A stretch of 64,000 nucleotides of DNA, taken from contig NZ_JAZHRU010000001.1 in the NCBI RefSeq assembly GCF_036924525.1, forward strand, positions 2,509,001 to 2,573,000. Direction: 5' to 3'. The DNA comes from Bradyrhizobium sp. AZCC 1719 (lineage in GTDB: Bacteria; Pseudomonadota; Alphaproteobacteria; Rhizobiales; Xanthobacteraceae). The position numbers and the translations under genes were made by a program. The notes beneath the pieces were generated by a model. That model searched no databases and was not told the DNA's origin. It saw only the letters and a list, made by a program, of their open reading frames with translations. Below are positions 33,200-42,264 of this stretch, piece by piece (position 1 is the stretch's first letter; the number at the start of each line of letters is the position of its first letter).

Positions 33200-33469
33200 A
33201 TGACCATCCGTTCCCGACGTGAAGTCGTCACCTTCAAACATCCGTTCCGGATCAGGGGCATCGATCGCCTGTTGCCCGCCGGCGCCTACGAGGTCGTCAC
33301 CGATGAGGAGACGATCGAGGGCCTTTCGTTCGCGGCGTTCCGCCGCGTCGCCACCATAATCGAGGTGCCGGCGGAAGGCTCGCGCGGATTGGCGATGGAG
33401 GTGGCCTCGATCGGCCCGGTCGATTTGTCGGACACCCAGCGCATCGACGCGAGCACATCCGATGACTGA
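33200..33469 (+). CDS. Hypothetical protein, 89 residues
   Basis: Begins MTIRSRREVVTFKHPFRIRG and continues LPAGAYEVVTDEETIEGLSF, AAFRRVATIIEVPAEG. The beta-rich pattern, coding composition and overlap with the next gene make this a real gene. Similar short proteins occur across bradyrhizobia. No function known. It overlaps the next frame by 8 bases, indicating an operon. Confidence 0.72.
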   Translation: MTIRSRREVVTFKHPFRIRGIDRLLPAGAYEVVTDEETIEGLSFAAFRRVATIIEVPAEGSRGLAMEVASIGPVDLSDTQRIDASTSDD

Positions 33470-33758
33470 CGAACCACTCGACCTCGACAGCCACCGCGGC
33501 ATGGCGGCGCAGAAAGCGACCGACATCCGCCGCGCGCTGGCGGAAGTCGAGACCCATGCGCGGGAGCTGCGCGAACGGCGCGCCGAGATCGAAGATCACC
33601 TGCTGGCGTTTCCCGCCGAATCGTGGCCGGAGGCGGCCGCCAAGGCGCGCTACGTCCTGAAGCTGTATGCCGCAGGACTGGCGCCGGAAGACACGAGGCA
33701 TCGCGACCTCGTCGCGGCCATCCTCAAGGACTTTGCCCGGCTCACTGAGCAGGGTTGA
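33462..33758 (+). CDS. Hypothetical helical protein, 98 residues
   Basis: Acidic N-terminus (MTDEPLDLDSHRG), then a helix rich in Glu and Arg (VETHARELRERRAEIEDHLL), SWPEAAAKARYVLKLYAAG and DLVAAILKDFARLTEQG. Likely an all-helical cytoplasmic protein. It starts inside the end of the previous gene (ATGACTGA), so translation is likely coupled. Function unknown. Confidence 0.72.
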   Translation: MTDEPLDLDSHRGMAAQKATDIRRALAEVETHARELRERRAEIEDHLLAFPAESWPEAAAKARYVLKLYAAGLAPEDTRHRDLVAAILKDFARLTEQG

Positions 33759-33802
33759 GGCAAAAAAGGGCTGCCTCGCGGCGCCGCGTAAGGAGTAGTT
33801 AC

Positions 33803-34111
33803 ATGACGCTCACGCACGGACGCTTCATCAGTTACGAGTACGACAGGATGGTGGTGCTGTTCTCAATGCTCGACGGCAACAGGGAGATCCCTTGCGCGGT
33901 CTCGACCTCCGCCATGGATGAACTGGATGGTGTGGTGCGCATGGCAGCGGGCCAGCGTGAGGGGCAGTTCATGCGGTTGCGCGAGCGCATCGAGGCGTGC
34001 GCAGCCGACAAATATCGGGCGACGGAGTTCGAGGGCACGCCGCCCGGAATTGTCCTGCGCAGCATCGATTTCCACAGCCGACGCGAAAATTTTCCAAGAG
34101 CGTCGGACTAG
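33803..34111 (+). CDS. DUF1488-like small protein
   Basis: The 102-residue product (MTLTHGRFISYEYDRMVVLF, IPCAVSTSAMDELDG, RIEACAADKYRATEFEG, GIVLRSIDF) resembles DUF1488, a small family of unknown function. A good AAGGAG lies 12 bases ahead of the ATG. It follows two other small genes by 44 bases and may share their transcript. Confidence 0.68.
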   Translation: MTLTHGRFISYEYDRMVVLFSMLDGNREIPCAVSTSAMDELDGVVRMAAGQREGQFMRLRERIEACAADKYRATEFEGTPPGIVLRSIDFHSRRENFPRASD

Positions 34112-34216
34112 CCATAGGGTGGCTCAAGCCCCATATTACTAGTATCACCGATCGTAAAAAGGCTTCAGTGACTGAGAGACCGTACCGTGCTCCCGCCGCC
34201 CAACAGGAGGGAGTCC

Positions 34217-34471
34217 ATGAAGTCGATCATCTATCCATTGCATTTTCAGCGAAGGTTCGAGCGCCGCTGGGCTTCTAGAATGGTCAGCGAGCTGCCCCGC
34301 TCTCCATCACGAGGGACCAATACCTGCAGCTGCGAACAACTTGTCACTGCCCCGGTCAGTTCAACCTATTTGCCCACGGGCGTTGTCAACGAATGGCGGT
34401 GTTCCGCTTGCGGCAACAACTGGGAGACGATTGCTGATCCCGGCGCGGGCTCAACGAAGCCAGCTCAATGA
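34217..34471 (+). CDS. Small putative zinc-ribbon protein
   Basis: The 84-residue product has four cysteines in the order CSC ... CSAC, with WRCSACGNNWETIAD near the end, typical of a zinc ribbon or rubredoxin-like knuckle. The N-terminus is basic (MKSIIYPLHFQRRFERRW). CAGGAGGG lies 7 bases before the ATG, a strong ribosome site. No family named with confidence. Confidence 0.6.
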   Translation: MKSIIYPLHFQRRFERRWASRMVSELPRSPSRGTNTCSCEQLVTAPVSSTYLPTGVVNEWRCSACGNNWETIADPGAGSTKPAQ

Positions 34472-34823
34472 GCCATTGGCCTGCCTCGTGCTCGGCAGAG
34501 GCGGCGCGGCGGTGACCGAAGCCGCCCCATAAAGGCGGCTCTGACACAACGGCGAAAGAGCGCAGCGATTCGCACGGCTCGACCTGAAGCAAACGGCTCG
34601 ACCTGAAGCAAGGAGGCTCTTGTGAAAGGCAATATCAACAGCAAGGGTAGTCACGTCGGTGTTATAGTGGGTCGAGAAATTTTCGACCGTCGCCGGCTAC
34701 TGTGCATGGGGTTGTTTTCAATATTTTGGCTGGGAGCGCCGAGGCTCCTCGTCCTTCCGCCGTCTGTGGAAGACTGCATCGCCGATCCCGGATGATGACG
34801 GCGTGCGGCTTGGAACCGTCGCT
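34472..34823. other. Intergenic with one weak small-gene candidate
   Basis: Contains a hairpin (GCCGCC-CCATAAA-GGCGGC, about 34523-34541) that could end the preceding gene, although no T-run follows. A direct repeat of CGGCTCGACCTGAAGCAA occurs at about 34577 and 34595. The small frame at 34622-34795 is listed separately. Otherwise nothing recognised. Confidence 0.45.
34622..34795 (+). CDS. Possible 57-residue protein
   Basis: A GTG start preceded at ideal spacing by AAGGAGG. Product: polar start (VKGNINSKGSHVGVIVG), then RRRLLCMGLFSIFWLGAPRL and a short tail. The hydrophobic middle could be a TM segment. No family recognised; the strong ribosome site is the main support. Confidence 0.3.
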   Translation: MKGNINSKGSHVGVIVGREIFDRRRLLCMGLFSIFWLGAPRLLVLPPSVEDCIADPG

Positions 34824-35618
34824 CTACTTGTCGAGCGGCCCCAATATCTTCACCAATTCGCCGTGCACGAACTCGTTGCCGCAGACCACGTGCCCGGTCT
34901 TCAGCGCATCGTCATTGCCGCCGATATCAGAGATCGTGCCACCGGCCTCGCGCACCATGATCTGCCCCGCTGCGATATCCCACGGCGACAGGTTGCGTTC
35001 CCAGTAGCCGTCGAGGCGGCCGGCGGCGACAAAGGCGAGGTCGAGCGAGGCGGCGCCGAAGCGGCGGAAGCCGGCGACCTTGTTTTGCAGCGCGGCCATT
35101 TCCTTCAGCGCCAGCGCATGATCGCCACGGCCGATATGCGGCAGGCCGCAAGCGACCACGCATTCGTTGAGCTGGCGGCGGCCGGCGACGCGCAGCCGCT
35201 GGTCGTTGAGGAACGCGCCCTTGCCGCGCTCCGCGATGTACAATTCGTCATTGGCGGGATTGTAGATCACGCCGGCGATGATGGTGTCTTCGCGCCGCAG
35301 GCCGATCGAGATCGCGAATTGCGGAATGCCGTGCAGGAAGTTGGTGGTGCCGTCGAGCGGATCGACGATCCAGGTGTGGGTCTTGTCGGCGCCCTCGCGC
35401 GTGCCGCCTTCCTCGCCGATGAAGCCGTAGCCGGGACGTGCCTTGGCAAGGTCCTCGTACAGCATTTCCTCGGCGCGCTTGTCGGCCTTGGTGACGAAGT
35501 TCGCCGGCCCCTTCAGCGACACCTGCAGATGCTCGATCTCGCCGAGGTCGCGCTTGAGGCTGCGGCCAGCGCGGCGCGCGGCTTTCACCATGACGTTGAT
35601 AAGGGCTGAATACAGCAT
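34824..35618 (-). CDS. suhB: Inositol monophosphatase family protein (SuhB-like)
   Basis: The 264-residue phosphatase has all metal-site motifs of the family: GEEGG, WIVDPLDGTTNFLHG and SPWDIAAGQIMVREAGG. It should hydrolyse myo-inositol phosphate or related sugar phosphates with Mg. In many proteobacteria SuhB also affects rRNA transcription. The ATG at 35618 gives the canonical MLYSALINVMVKAARRAG start; the frame is open a further 28 codons upstream. It is last of the minus-strand carbon-metabolism cluster, 40 bases after the Sel1 gene. Confidence 0.93.
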   Translation of the reverse strand: MLYSALINVMVKAARRAGRSLKRDLGEIEHLQVSLKGPANFVTKADKRAEEMLYEDLAKARPGYGFIGEEGGTREGADKTHTWIVDPLDGTTNFLHGIPQFAISIGLRREDTIIAGVIYNPANDELYIAERGKGAFLNDQRLRVAGRRQLNECVVACGLPHIGRGDHALALKEMAALQNKVAGFRRFGAASLDLAFVAAGRLDGYWERNLSPWDIAAGQIMVREAGGTISDIGGNDDALKTGHVVCGNEFVHGELVKILGPLDK

Positions 35619-35658
35619 GATGCGAGCGCTTATAGTGAGAGGGAACGGCGCAATGCCG

Positions 35659-36810
35659 TCAGGGTTTAGGGACTGGGTGCCCTGCTGATATGCCGCCGTC
35701 AAGGCGTGATTTGTCGGCGGTACCGGTCCATTTCCGCGCCGCCGCCTCTACCTTGGCGCGATCCTCGGGATTGAGCTCCGAGAGCCTCTCATCCAGTTCG
35801 GGATCGCCCTTGCCGGCGGTCTTGGCGACAAGGTGCCACTTCAGGCCTTCGATCTTGTCCATCTGCACCCCCAAGCCGCTCACGAGCACGCGGGCGAGGC
35901 GGTTCTGCGCGATCGGCGAGTTCTGCCGCGCTGCCTTCCGCAACAGCGCGACCGCCGCAACCTGGTTCCTCGGCGTGCCGGTGCCGTTGAACAGCGCGAT
36001 CGCGTACTCGACCTCGGCATCGACATTGTCGGCCAGCGATGCCGCCTGCAACAGCCGCACCGCCTTGTCGATGTCCTTCGGTACGCCGGTGCCTTCCTTG
36101 TAGAAGGTAGCTAACGCGTATTGTGCTTCCGGACTGCCTGCGTCGGCTGCGACGCGCAGCAGTTCGGCAGCGCGCCGGACATCCTGCGGCAGCGTGTTGC
36201 CGTCAAGGTAGAGCAGCGCCAGATTGTAGGCCGCCTTCGGGTTGCCGAGCTTGGCCGAGGAGGCCAAAAGCTTGACGGCCTGTTCCCGATTGGTCGGCCC
36301 GCCGCGGCCGGACAGCCGCATCATGGCGAGCGCGAACATGCCCTCGCGGTCGCCGGCATCGGCCGCACGCTGGTACCAATCGGCGGCCTTCGCATAGTCG
36401 CGCTTGATGCCGAGCCCGTTGGCGTAGAGCTCGCCCAGCATCGTCATCGCCTTTGGGTCGCCGTTATATTGCGCGCGCGTCGTCGCGAGATCGAACGCCG
36501 TCTTGTACATGCCGCGCTGATAGGCGCCGTAGACGAGATCGACGTTGGGATCCTCGAAGGCCGCCGTCGGCGAGGGCGAGGGCGCGGGCGAGGGCGTCGC
36601 CGCCGGTTTGGGCGCTGGCGCCGGCTTCGGTGGCGCAGCGGGCTGCTTCGCTGCGGGCGGCGCTTTTGGCTTGGGCGGCGCTTCCTTTTTCGCCGGCGGC
36701 GGACTGGCAGGCGGTTGTGCAGCGGGCGGCGTCAGCGAGACCTGCGCGGAGGCGCCGGCCATCATCATCAAGAGGCCCGCAAGCAGCGATATGGGACGCA
36801 GGAGTTTCAT
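35659..36810 (-). CDS. Exported Sel1-repeat (TPR-like) protein
   Basis: The 383-residue protein has a signal peptide (MKLLRPISLLAGLLMMMAGA), a Pro/Ala/Lys-rich linker (about residues 25-82), then at least six Sel1-like repeats of 36 residues (for example AMTMLGELYANGLGIKRDYA, EAQYALATFYKEGTGVPKDI). Such solenoids are protein-interaction scaffolds, usually periplasmic here. The partner is unknown. It lies 9 bases after the ThiE-like gene and could be co-transcribed. Confidence 0.88.
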   Translation of the reverse strand: MKLLRPISLLAGLLMMMAGASAQVSLTPPAAQPPASPPPAKKEAPPKPKAPPAAKQPAAPPKPAPAPKPAATPSPAPSPSPTAAFEDPNVDLVYGAYQRGMYKTAFDLATTRAQYNGDPKAMTMLGELYANGLGIKRDYAKAADWYQRAADAGDREGMFALAMMRLSGRGGPTNREQAVKLLASSAKLGNPKAAYNLALLYLDGNTLPQDVRRAAELLRVAADAGSPEAQYALATFYKEGTGVPKDIDKAVRLLQAASLADNVDAEVEYAIALFNGTGTPRNQVAAVALLRKAARQNSPIAQNRLARVLVSGLGVQMDKIEGLKWHLVAKTAGKGDPELDERLSELNPEDRAKVEAAARKWTGTADKSRLDGGISAGHPVPKP

Positions 36811-36819
36811 TGTCCGGCG

Positions 36820-37530
36820 CTATCCGTGCCCGGCCTTATCCGTGCCGGACTTATCGGTACCAGCTTTGGCTTTTCCGAACGCGGCTTCGTACGCTTGCGC
36901 GATTGCCTGCGCGGCGTCGATCAGTGCCGCCTTGGCGCCGCGCGGGTCGGCCCAGATGAAATCGCCGACCAGCACGAAATCGGCGCCGGCAGCCGCAAAT
37001 TCGCAAAGCTCCTCGCGCGAGGCGGCAAAACCGACGCAGGGCGGCTCGAACAGTTCATCCCACCATTGCAGGCGTTCGGCAATCGCTTCAGTCGATGGCC
37101 GCTGGCCCTTGGCATCGGGCTCGCCGAACAGCACGTAGTCGGCGCCCGCTTCGCCCGCGGCCATCGAATCGTGCCGCGTGGCAAGGCCGCCGATGCCGGC
37201 GATGCGGTCCGGCTTCAGCGACGGCCAGGCATCTTCCAGCGCGGCGAGGCCGGTCAGATGCGCGCCGTCGGCGCCGGCACGCGCCACCAGCTCGACATGG
37301 CCGTCGAGCAACAGCGCCGCGCCGCTATTCTGGATCGCGGGCGCAAGTGCTTTCACGCGCGCGATCATCGTGCGCTGGTCGGTCTGCTTCAGCCGCAGCA
37401 GCACCGCCGCGACGTCGGCCGCAGCCAACAGCTCCGGAAGCTGGTTTGCGAGCTGCGATGGATCGTCCACCTCGGGCGTCGCGAGATAGAGGCGCGGCGC
37501 CGGGCGCGGCGGAACGGGTTTGTTGGACAA
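36820..37530 (-). CDS. ThiE/TenI-like protein (annotated-type thiamine phosphate synthase), divergent active site
   Basis: The 236-residue TIM barrel matches the ThiE/TenI family: LYLATPEVDD, LLLDGHVELVARAGADGAHL, GIGGLATRHDSMAAGEAGADYVLFG, VGFAASREELCEFAAAGADFVLVGD. True ThiE has an Asn-Asp pair before the DxAxxxGAxGVHLGQ stretch; here the corresponding bases read DG, and the GQ after AHL is TG. Catalysis as ThiE is therefore doubtful. Start is uncertain: TTG at 37530, 2 bases past the aldolase stop, with GAAGG upstream, or GTG at 37566 inside the aldolase gene. The C-terminus is a polar GTDKSGTDK tail. Confidence 0.75.
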   Translation of the reverse strand: MSNKPVPPRPAPRLYLATPEVDDPSQLANQLPELLAAADVAAVLLRLKQTDQRTMIARVKALAPAIQNSGAALLLDGHVELVARAGADGAHLTGLAALEDAWPSLKPDRIAGIGGLATRHDSMAAGEAGADYVLFGEPDAKGQRPSTEAIAERLQWWDELFEPPCVGFAASREELCEFAAAGADFVLVGDFIWADPRGAKAALIDAAQAIAQAYEAAFGKAKAGTDKSGTDKAGHG

Positions 37531-37532
37531 AT

Positions 37533-38558
37533 CTAGGCGACCTTCTTTTCCTGGCCCGTGTCCCACTCGCCCTTGCTCGCCAGCGCGTTCATCCGCGCAC
37601 GGTGTGTGAACGCGCGCTGGCCTGCGGCGACGTTCTCGGCCTTACCCGACCACGCCTTCTGCGGCGCCGCCTGCAGCGCCCGGCCATAGGAGAAGGTCAG
37701 CCGCCAGGGCAGGCCGCCGATCCGGTTCATGGCATTCAGATGCGCGGTCGCTTCCTCATCTGATTGTCCGCCGGAGAGGAAGGCGATGCCGGGCACGGCC
37801 GCGGGAACGCACGCCTTCAGGAGACGGACGGTTTTCTCCGCAACTTCCTCGACGGAAGCCTGCTTTCCGCACTTCTTGCCTGAAATGGCCATGTTGGGCT
37901 TCAGCACCATGCCCTCGAGCTCGACACGCTGGACCCGCAATTCCTGGAATGTCTTGTTCAGTACACGCTGGGTCACGTCGTAGCAGCGCTCGATATCGTG
38001 ATCGCCGTCCATCAGCACTTCCGGTTCGACGATCGGCACGATCTGCGCCGCCTGGCACAGCGCGGCGTAGCGCGCCAGCGCATGCGCGTTGACGTGGATC
38101 GCCGTCTGTGTGGGGATGCCGCTGCCGATATCGATCACTGCACGCCACTTGGCGAAGCGCGCGCCGCGCTCGTAATATTTTTTCAGGCGCTCGGCGAGCT
38201 TGTCGAGGCCGACGGTCACCAGTTCGCCCGGGCATTGCGGCAGCGCTTGCGTTCCCTCATCGACCTTGATGCCGGGGATGGCGCCGGACTGCTCGATCAG
38301 CTTGACCAGCGGCGTGCCGTCCTTGGCGTTCTGCCAGATGGTTTCGTCGTAGAGGATGACGCCCGAGACGTACTTGCTCATCGCCTCGGTGGAGCGGAAC
38401 AGCATTTCACGGTAGTCGCGGCGATTCTCCTCCGTGGATTCGACCTTGATGGCGTCAAAACGCTTCTTGATCGTGCCCGAGGATTCGTCGGCGGCGAGAA
38501 TGCCCTTGCCTGGGGTGACCATGGCGAGGGCAACCTTGTTGAGGTCAGCAAGATTCAT
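37533..38558 (-). CDS. Class I fructose-bisphosphate aldolase
   Basis: The 341-residue enzyme splits fructose-1,6-bisphosphate through a Schiff base. Signatures: GKGILAADESSGTIKKRF near the start, VEPEVLMDGDHDIERC, and the active-site lysine in GMVLKPNM. SGGQSDEEATAHLNAMN binds phosphate. Chosen ATG 38558 (MNLADLNKVALAMV). It lies directly downstream of a class II aldolase gene on the same strand; both classes side by side is unusual. Confidence 0.94.
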   Translation of the reverse strand: MNLADLNKVALAMVTPGKGILAADESSGTIKKRFDAIKVESTEENRRDYREMLFRSTEAMSKYVSGVILYDETIWQNAKDGTPLVKLIEQSGAIPGIKVDEGTQALPQCPGELVTVGLDKLAERLKKYYERGARFAKWRAVIDIGSGIPTQTAIHVNAHALARYAALCQAAQIVPIVEPEVLMDGDHDIERCYDVTQRVLNKTFQELRVQRVELEGMVLKPNMAISGKKCGKQASVEEVAEKTVRLLKACVPAAVPGIAFLSGGQSDEEATAHLNAMNRIGGLPWRLTFSYGRALQAAPQKAWSGKAENVAAGQRAFTHRARMNALASKGEWDTGQEKKVA

Positions 38559-38672
38559 GGGAACGTTCTCCGAAAACATCATGCCCTTGCGCACCAAAAT
38601 AGGCGGTTCTCGGGCAATTGCCTAGAAAACGTTCGTCGCACCCTGGGTGTTTGCAAGGCGCGGGGCGCCGGC

Positions 38673-39740
38673 TCAGGCGACCCGCGGGTCCAGCTCACCC
38701 TTGCCGTACCGCTTGGCCATTTCCGCCGTCGTCAGCACTTTCTTGATCTTGCTGGCCTGCCCTGCGGTATTGAATTCCTGCAGCCGCTGCTTGCACAGCT
38801 TGGCCATCGCTTCCATCGCGGGCTTGAGGTATTTGCGCGGGTCGAACTCTTCCGGATTGTCCTTGAAGACTTTGCGGATCTGCCCGGTCATCGCCATGCG
38901 GTTGTCGGTATCGATGTTGATCTTGCGCACGCCGTTCTTGATGCCGCGCTGAATCTCGGACACCGGCACACCCCAGGTCGGCTTCATCTTGCCGCCATTG
39001 GCATTGATGATTTCCTGCAGGTCCTGCGGCACCGAGGACGAGCCGTGCATCACCAGATGCGTGTTCGGCAGCTTGCGATGGATTTCCTCGATCACGTTCA
39101 TGGCGAGGATGTCGCCATCCGGCTTGCGGGTGAACTTGTAGGCGCCGTGCGAGGTGCCCATCGCGATCGCCAGCGCGTCGACCTTGGTCTCCTTGACGAA
39201 CTTCACGGCTTCGTCGGGGTTGGTGAGCAACTGGTCGTGCGACAGCTTGCCTTCGGCGCCGTGGCCGTCTTCCTTGTCGCCCATGCCGGTCTCCAGCGAG
39301 CCGAGCACGCCGAGCTCGCCTTCCACCGAGATGCCGCCGAGATGGGCCATGTCCGTGACCGTCCTGGTCACGCCGACATTGTAGTCCCAGTCGCCGGGGG
39401 TCTTGCCGTCGGCCTTGAGCGAGCCGTCCATCATGACCGAGGTGAAGCCGGCCTGGATCGCGGTCATGCAGGTCGCGGGCTCGTTACCGTGGTCGAGATG
39501 CACGCAGACCGGGATCTGCGGATAGATTTCGGTGACGGCGTCCATCATGTGCCTGAGCATCACGTCGTTGGCATAGGAGCGCGCGCCGCGCGAGGCCTGG
39601 ATGATGACGGGCGCGTCGACCGCGGAGGCGGCCTCCATGATGGCGAGCGCCTGCTCCATATTGTTGATGTTGAACGCCGGCACCCCGTAATCGTGCTCTG
39701 CCGCATGATCGAGCAATTGGCGCAAGGTAATGCGAGCCAT
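38673..39740 (-). CDS. fba: Class II fructose-bisphosphate aldolase
   Basis: The 355-residue zinc enzyme catalyses the same reaction as its class I neighbour, but with a metal. Motifs: [20 protein letters not shown], the zinc His in [28 protein letters not shown], and [14 protein letters not shown]. Length and [13 protein letters not shown] insert fit the CbbA/type B subgroup. It follows pgk with a 50-base gap containing a GCGCC-GAAG-GGCGC hairpin. AGGAG lies 7 bases before its ATG. Confidence 0.95.
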   Translation of the reverse strand: MARITLRQLLDHAAEHDYGVPAFNINNMEQALAIMEAASAVDAPVIIQASRGARSYANDVMLRHMMDAVTEIYPQIPVCVHLDHGNEPATCMTAIQAGFTSVMMDGSLKADGKTPGDWDYNVGVTRTVTDMAHLGGISVEGELGVLGSLETGMGDKEDGHGAEGKLSHDQLLTNPDEAVKFVKETKVDALAIAMGTSHGAYKFTRKPDGDILAMNVIEEIHRKLPNTHLVMHGSSSVPQDLQEIINANGGKMKPTWGVPVSEIQRGIKNGVRKINIDTDNRMAMTGQIRKVFKDNPEEFDPRKYLKPAMEAMAKLCKQRLQEFNTAGQASKIKKVLTTAEMAKRYGKGELDPRVA

Positions 39741-39790
39741 TCAAATTCTCCTGTATTTGCCGCGCCTTCGGCGCTTCATTAAGTCGTGGT

Positions 39791-40987
39791 CTAACGCAGT
39801 TTGAGAACTTCGACGCCGGGAAGCGGTTTGCCTTCCATCCATTCGAGAAACGCGCCGCCGGCGGTTGATACGTAGGAAAAATCGTCGGCCACGCCGGCCT
39901 GGTTCAGCGCCGCGACCGTGTCGCCGCCGCCGGCGACAGAGGTCAGCTTCTTCGCCTTGGTACGCTCCGCTGCGTGCTTGGCCGCAACGACCGTGCCGCG
40001 GTCGAATGGCGTCATCTCGAACGCGCCGAGCGGGCCGTTCCAGACCAGCGTCGCGGCGTCGTCGATCGCGGCGTGAATCCGCGCGATCGATTGCGGCCCG
40101 ACGTCGAGGATCATGCCATCGGTGGGAATGGCGTCGAGGCCATAGGCGTGCGAGGGCGAGTTGGCGGCGAAGTGATAGGCGACCACGGCATCGACGGGGA
40201 GGATGATGGCGCAGTTCGCAGCGGTGGCCTTTTCCAGGATACGCAGCGCGGTCGCGGCGAGGTCCTTCTCCGCCAGCGACTTGCCGACGCCGACGCCCTG
40301 CGCGTGCAGGAAGGTGTTGGCCATGCCGCCGCCGATCACGAGCGCATCGACTTTCGTCACCAGGTTTTCGAGCAGATCGATCTTGGTGGATACCTTGGCG
40401 CCGCCAATGATCGCGATAACCGGCTTGGTCGGCGCTTCCAGCGCCTTGCCAAGCGCGTCGAGTTCGGCCTGCATGGTGCGGCCGGCATAGGCGGGCAGCT
40501 TGTGGCCAAGGCCTTCGGTCGTAGCGTGCGCACGGTGCGCCGCCGAAAAGGCGTCGTTGACCCAGATGTCGCCGAGCTTTGCCAGTTCGGTTACGAACGT
40601 CGGATCGTTCTTCTCTTCCTCTTTATGGAAACGGGTGTTTTCCAGGCAGAGGACATCGCCGTCCTTCATCGCGGCCACGGCCTTGGCGGCAGCCTCGCCG
40701 ATGCAGTCGTCGGCAAACGCAACCGGCTTCTTGATGACGTGGCTGAGCGCCGCTGCCACGGGCTTCAGCGAATCCTTGGCGTCGCGCCCCTTCGGCCGGC
40801 CGAAATGCGCAAGCAGGATGACCTTGCCGCCCTTGTCCGCGATCTCGGCAATGGTCGGCGCGACACGCTCGAGCCTTGTCGCGTCGGTGACGCGTCCGTT
40901 CTCCATCGGCACATTGAGGTCGACGCGCAGCAGCACGCGCTTGCCCTTCACGTCGACGTCATCGAGGGTTCGGAATGTTTTCGGCAT
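39791..40987 (-). CDS. pgk: Phosphoglycerate kinase
   Basis: The 398-residue enzyme transfers phosphate from 1,3-bisphosphoglycerate to ADP. Signatures: [49 protein letters not shown] and [16 protein letters not shown]. Start at ATG 40987 ([15 protein letters not shown]). A family B palindrome separates it from gap, so the two are probably on one message with a stem-loop between. Confidence 0.97.
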   Translation of the reverse strand: MPKTFRTLDDVDVKGKRVLLRVDLNVPMENGRVTDATRLERVAPTIAEIADKGGKVILLAHFGRPKGRDAKDSLKPVAAALSHVIKKPVAFADDCIGEAAAKAVAAMKDGDVLCLENTRFHKEEEKNDPTFVTELAKLGDIWVNDAFSAAHRAHATTEGLGHKLPAYAGRTMQAELDALGKALEAPTKPVIAIIGGAKVSTKIDLLENLVTKVDALVIGGGMANTFLHAQGVGVGKSLAEKDLAATALRILEKATAANCAIILPVDAVVAYHFAANSPSHAYGLDAIPTDGMILDVGPQSIARIHAAIDDAATLVWNGPLGAFEMTPFDRGTVVAAKHAAERTKAKKLTSVAGGGDTVAALNQAGVADDFSYVSTAGGAFLEWMEGKPLPGVEVLKLR

Positions 40988-40999
40988 TTGCGCTCTCTT

Positions 41000-41115
41000 G
41001 TCCCGGGCGCACTGCGGCGCCAAGCGCCGCTGTGCAGAACCGGGACCTCTACGCTGGAGTGGGTCCCGGCTCTGCGTCGCGTCACTTCGTGCCGCGCCGC
41101 GTCCGGGACACGAGA
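41000..41115. repeat. Dispersed palindromic repeat, family B, copy 3
   Basis: TGTCCCGGGCGCACTGCGGC opens it, GCAGAACCGGGACC and GGGTCCCGGCTCTGC form the inner pair, and GCGTCCGGGACACGAGA closes it. It lies between gap and pgk within a same-strand gene run, as copy 2 does between the MotA- and MotB-like genes. Confidence 0.85.
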
Positions 41116-41116
41116 C

Positions 41117-42124
41117 TTACAGCAACTTCCCCATCGCCACGGCGGTGTCCGCCATCCGGTTGGAGAAACCCCATTCATTGTCGTACCAGGACATCACGCG
41201 CACCAGCGTGCCGTTCTGCACCTTGGTCTGGTCCTCGTGGAACGTCGACGAGTGGGGATCGTGGTTGAAGTCGATCGAGACATTCGGCGCGGTGGTGTAG
41301 CCGAGGATGCCCTTGAGCTGCTGCTCGGAGGCGCGCTTCATCGCCGCGTTGATTTCCTTGGCATCGGTTGCGCGCTTGGCGACGATCTTGAGATCGACGA
41401 CCGAGACGTTCGGCGTCGGCACGCGGATCGCGACGCCATCGAGCTTGCCCTTCAGTTCGGGGAGCACGAGGCCGATGGCCTTCGCCGCACCGGTCGAGGT
41501 CGGGATCATCGACATCGCCGCCGCACGGCCGCGATAGAGATCCTTGTGCAGGGTGTCGAGGGTCGGCTGGTCGCCGGTGTAAGCGTGGATCGTGGTCATG
41601 AAGCCGGTCTCGATGCCGACGGTGTCGTTCAAGACCTTGGCGAGCGGCGCCAGGCAGTTGGTGGTGCAGGAGCCGTTGGAGACGACCAGGTGATCCTTGG
41701 TCAGCGTGTCATGGTTGACGCCGTAGACGATGGTGGCGTCGGCGTTGTCGGCGGGCGCCGAGACCAGCACGCGCTTAGCGCCGGCGGTCAGATGCGCGGA
41801 AGCCTTGTCCTTGGCGGTGAAGATGCCGGTGCATTCCAGCGCAATGTCGACGCCGAGCGCCTTCCACGGCAGCTTCGACGGGTCGCGCTCGGCGGAAACC
41901 TTGATCTTGCCGTTGCCGAGGCTGATCGAGTCGCCGTCGACAGTCACAGTGCCGGGGAAGCGGCCGTGCACGGAATCGAAGCGCAGCAGGTGGGCGTTGG
42001 TCTCGACCGGGCCGAGATCGTTAATGCCGACCACTTCGATATCCTTGCGGCCGGATTCTGCGATGGCGCGCAAGATATTGCGGCCGATGCGGCCAAATCC
42101 GTTGATCCCGATGCGGACTGCCAT
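41117..42124 (-). CDS. gap: Glyceraldehyde-3-phosphate dehydrogenase, type I
   Basis: The 335-residue NAD-dependent enzyme makes 1,3-bisphosphoglycerate. It has the Rossmann start [20 protein letters not shown], the catalytic Cys in [17 protein letters not shown] and the substrate-site [11 protein letters not shown]. Position between tkt and pgk on the same strand suggests a glycolysis/pentose-phosphate operon. Upstream, a CGCCCGG-CCGAA-CCGGGCG hairpin near 42197-42215 separates it from tkt. Confidence 0.97.
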   Translation of the reverse strand: MAVRIGINGFGRIGRNILRAIAESGRKDIEVVGINDLGPVETNAHLLRFDSVHGRFPGTVTVDGDSISLGNGKIKVSAERDPSKLPWKALGVDIALECTGIFTAKDKASAHLTAGAKRVLVSAPADNADATIVYGVNHDTLTKDHLVVSNGSCTTNCLAPLAKVLNDTVGIETGFMTTIHAYTGDQPTLDTLHKDLYRGRAAAMSMIPTSTGAAKAIGLVLPELKGKLDGVAIRVPTPNVSVVDLKIVAKRATDAKEINAAMKRASEQQLKGILGYTTAPNVSIDFNHDPHSSTFHEDQTKVQNGTLVRVMSWYDNEWGFSNRMADTAVAMGKLL

Positions 42125-42264
42125 GCTGGTTTCTCCTCTGATAGCCGGTGCCCGCCCCGCGGAGACGTTCCACGGAGGTGCTGACGGCGGAACGCCCGGT
42201 TCGGCCGGGCGGGAACGGTCAATATGGGGGTCTAGGTAGTCCTTTTTCCCCCACAGCTCAACCG

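Noticed and set aside
36820..37530. TPP riboswitch upstream of the ThiE-like gene
   Set aside because: The gene begins 2 bases after the aldolase stop; there is no leader space and no thi-box sequence.
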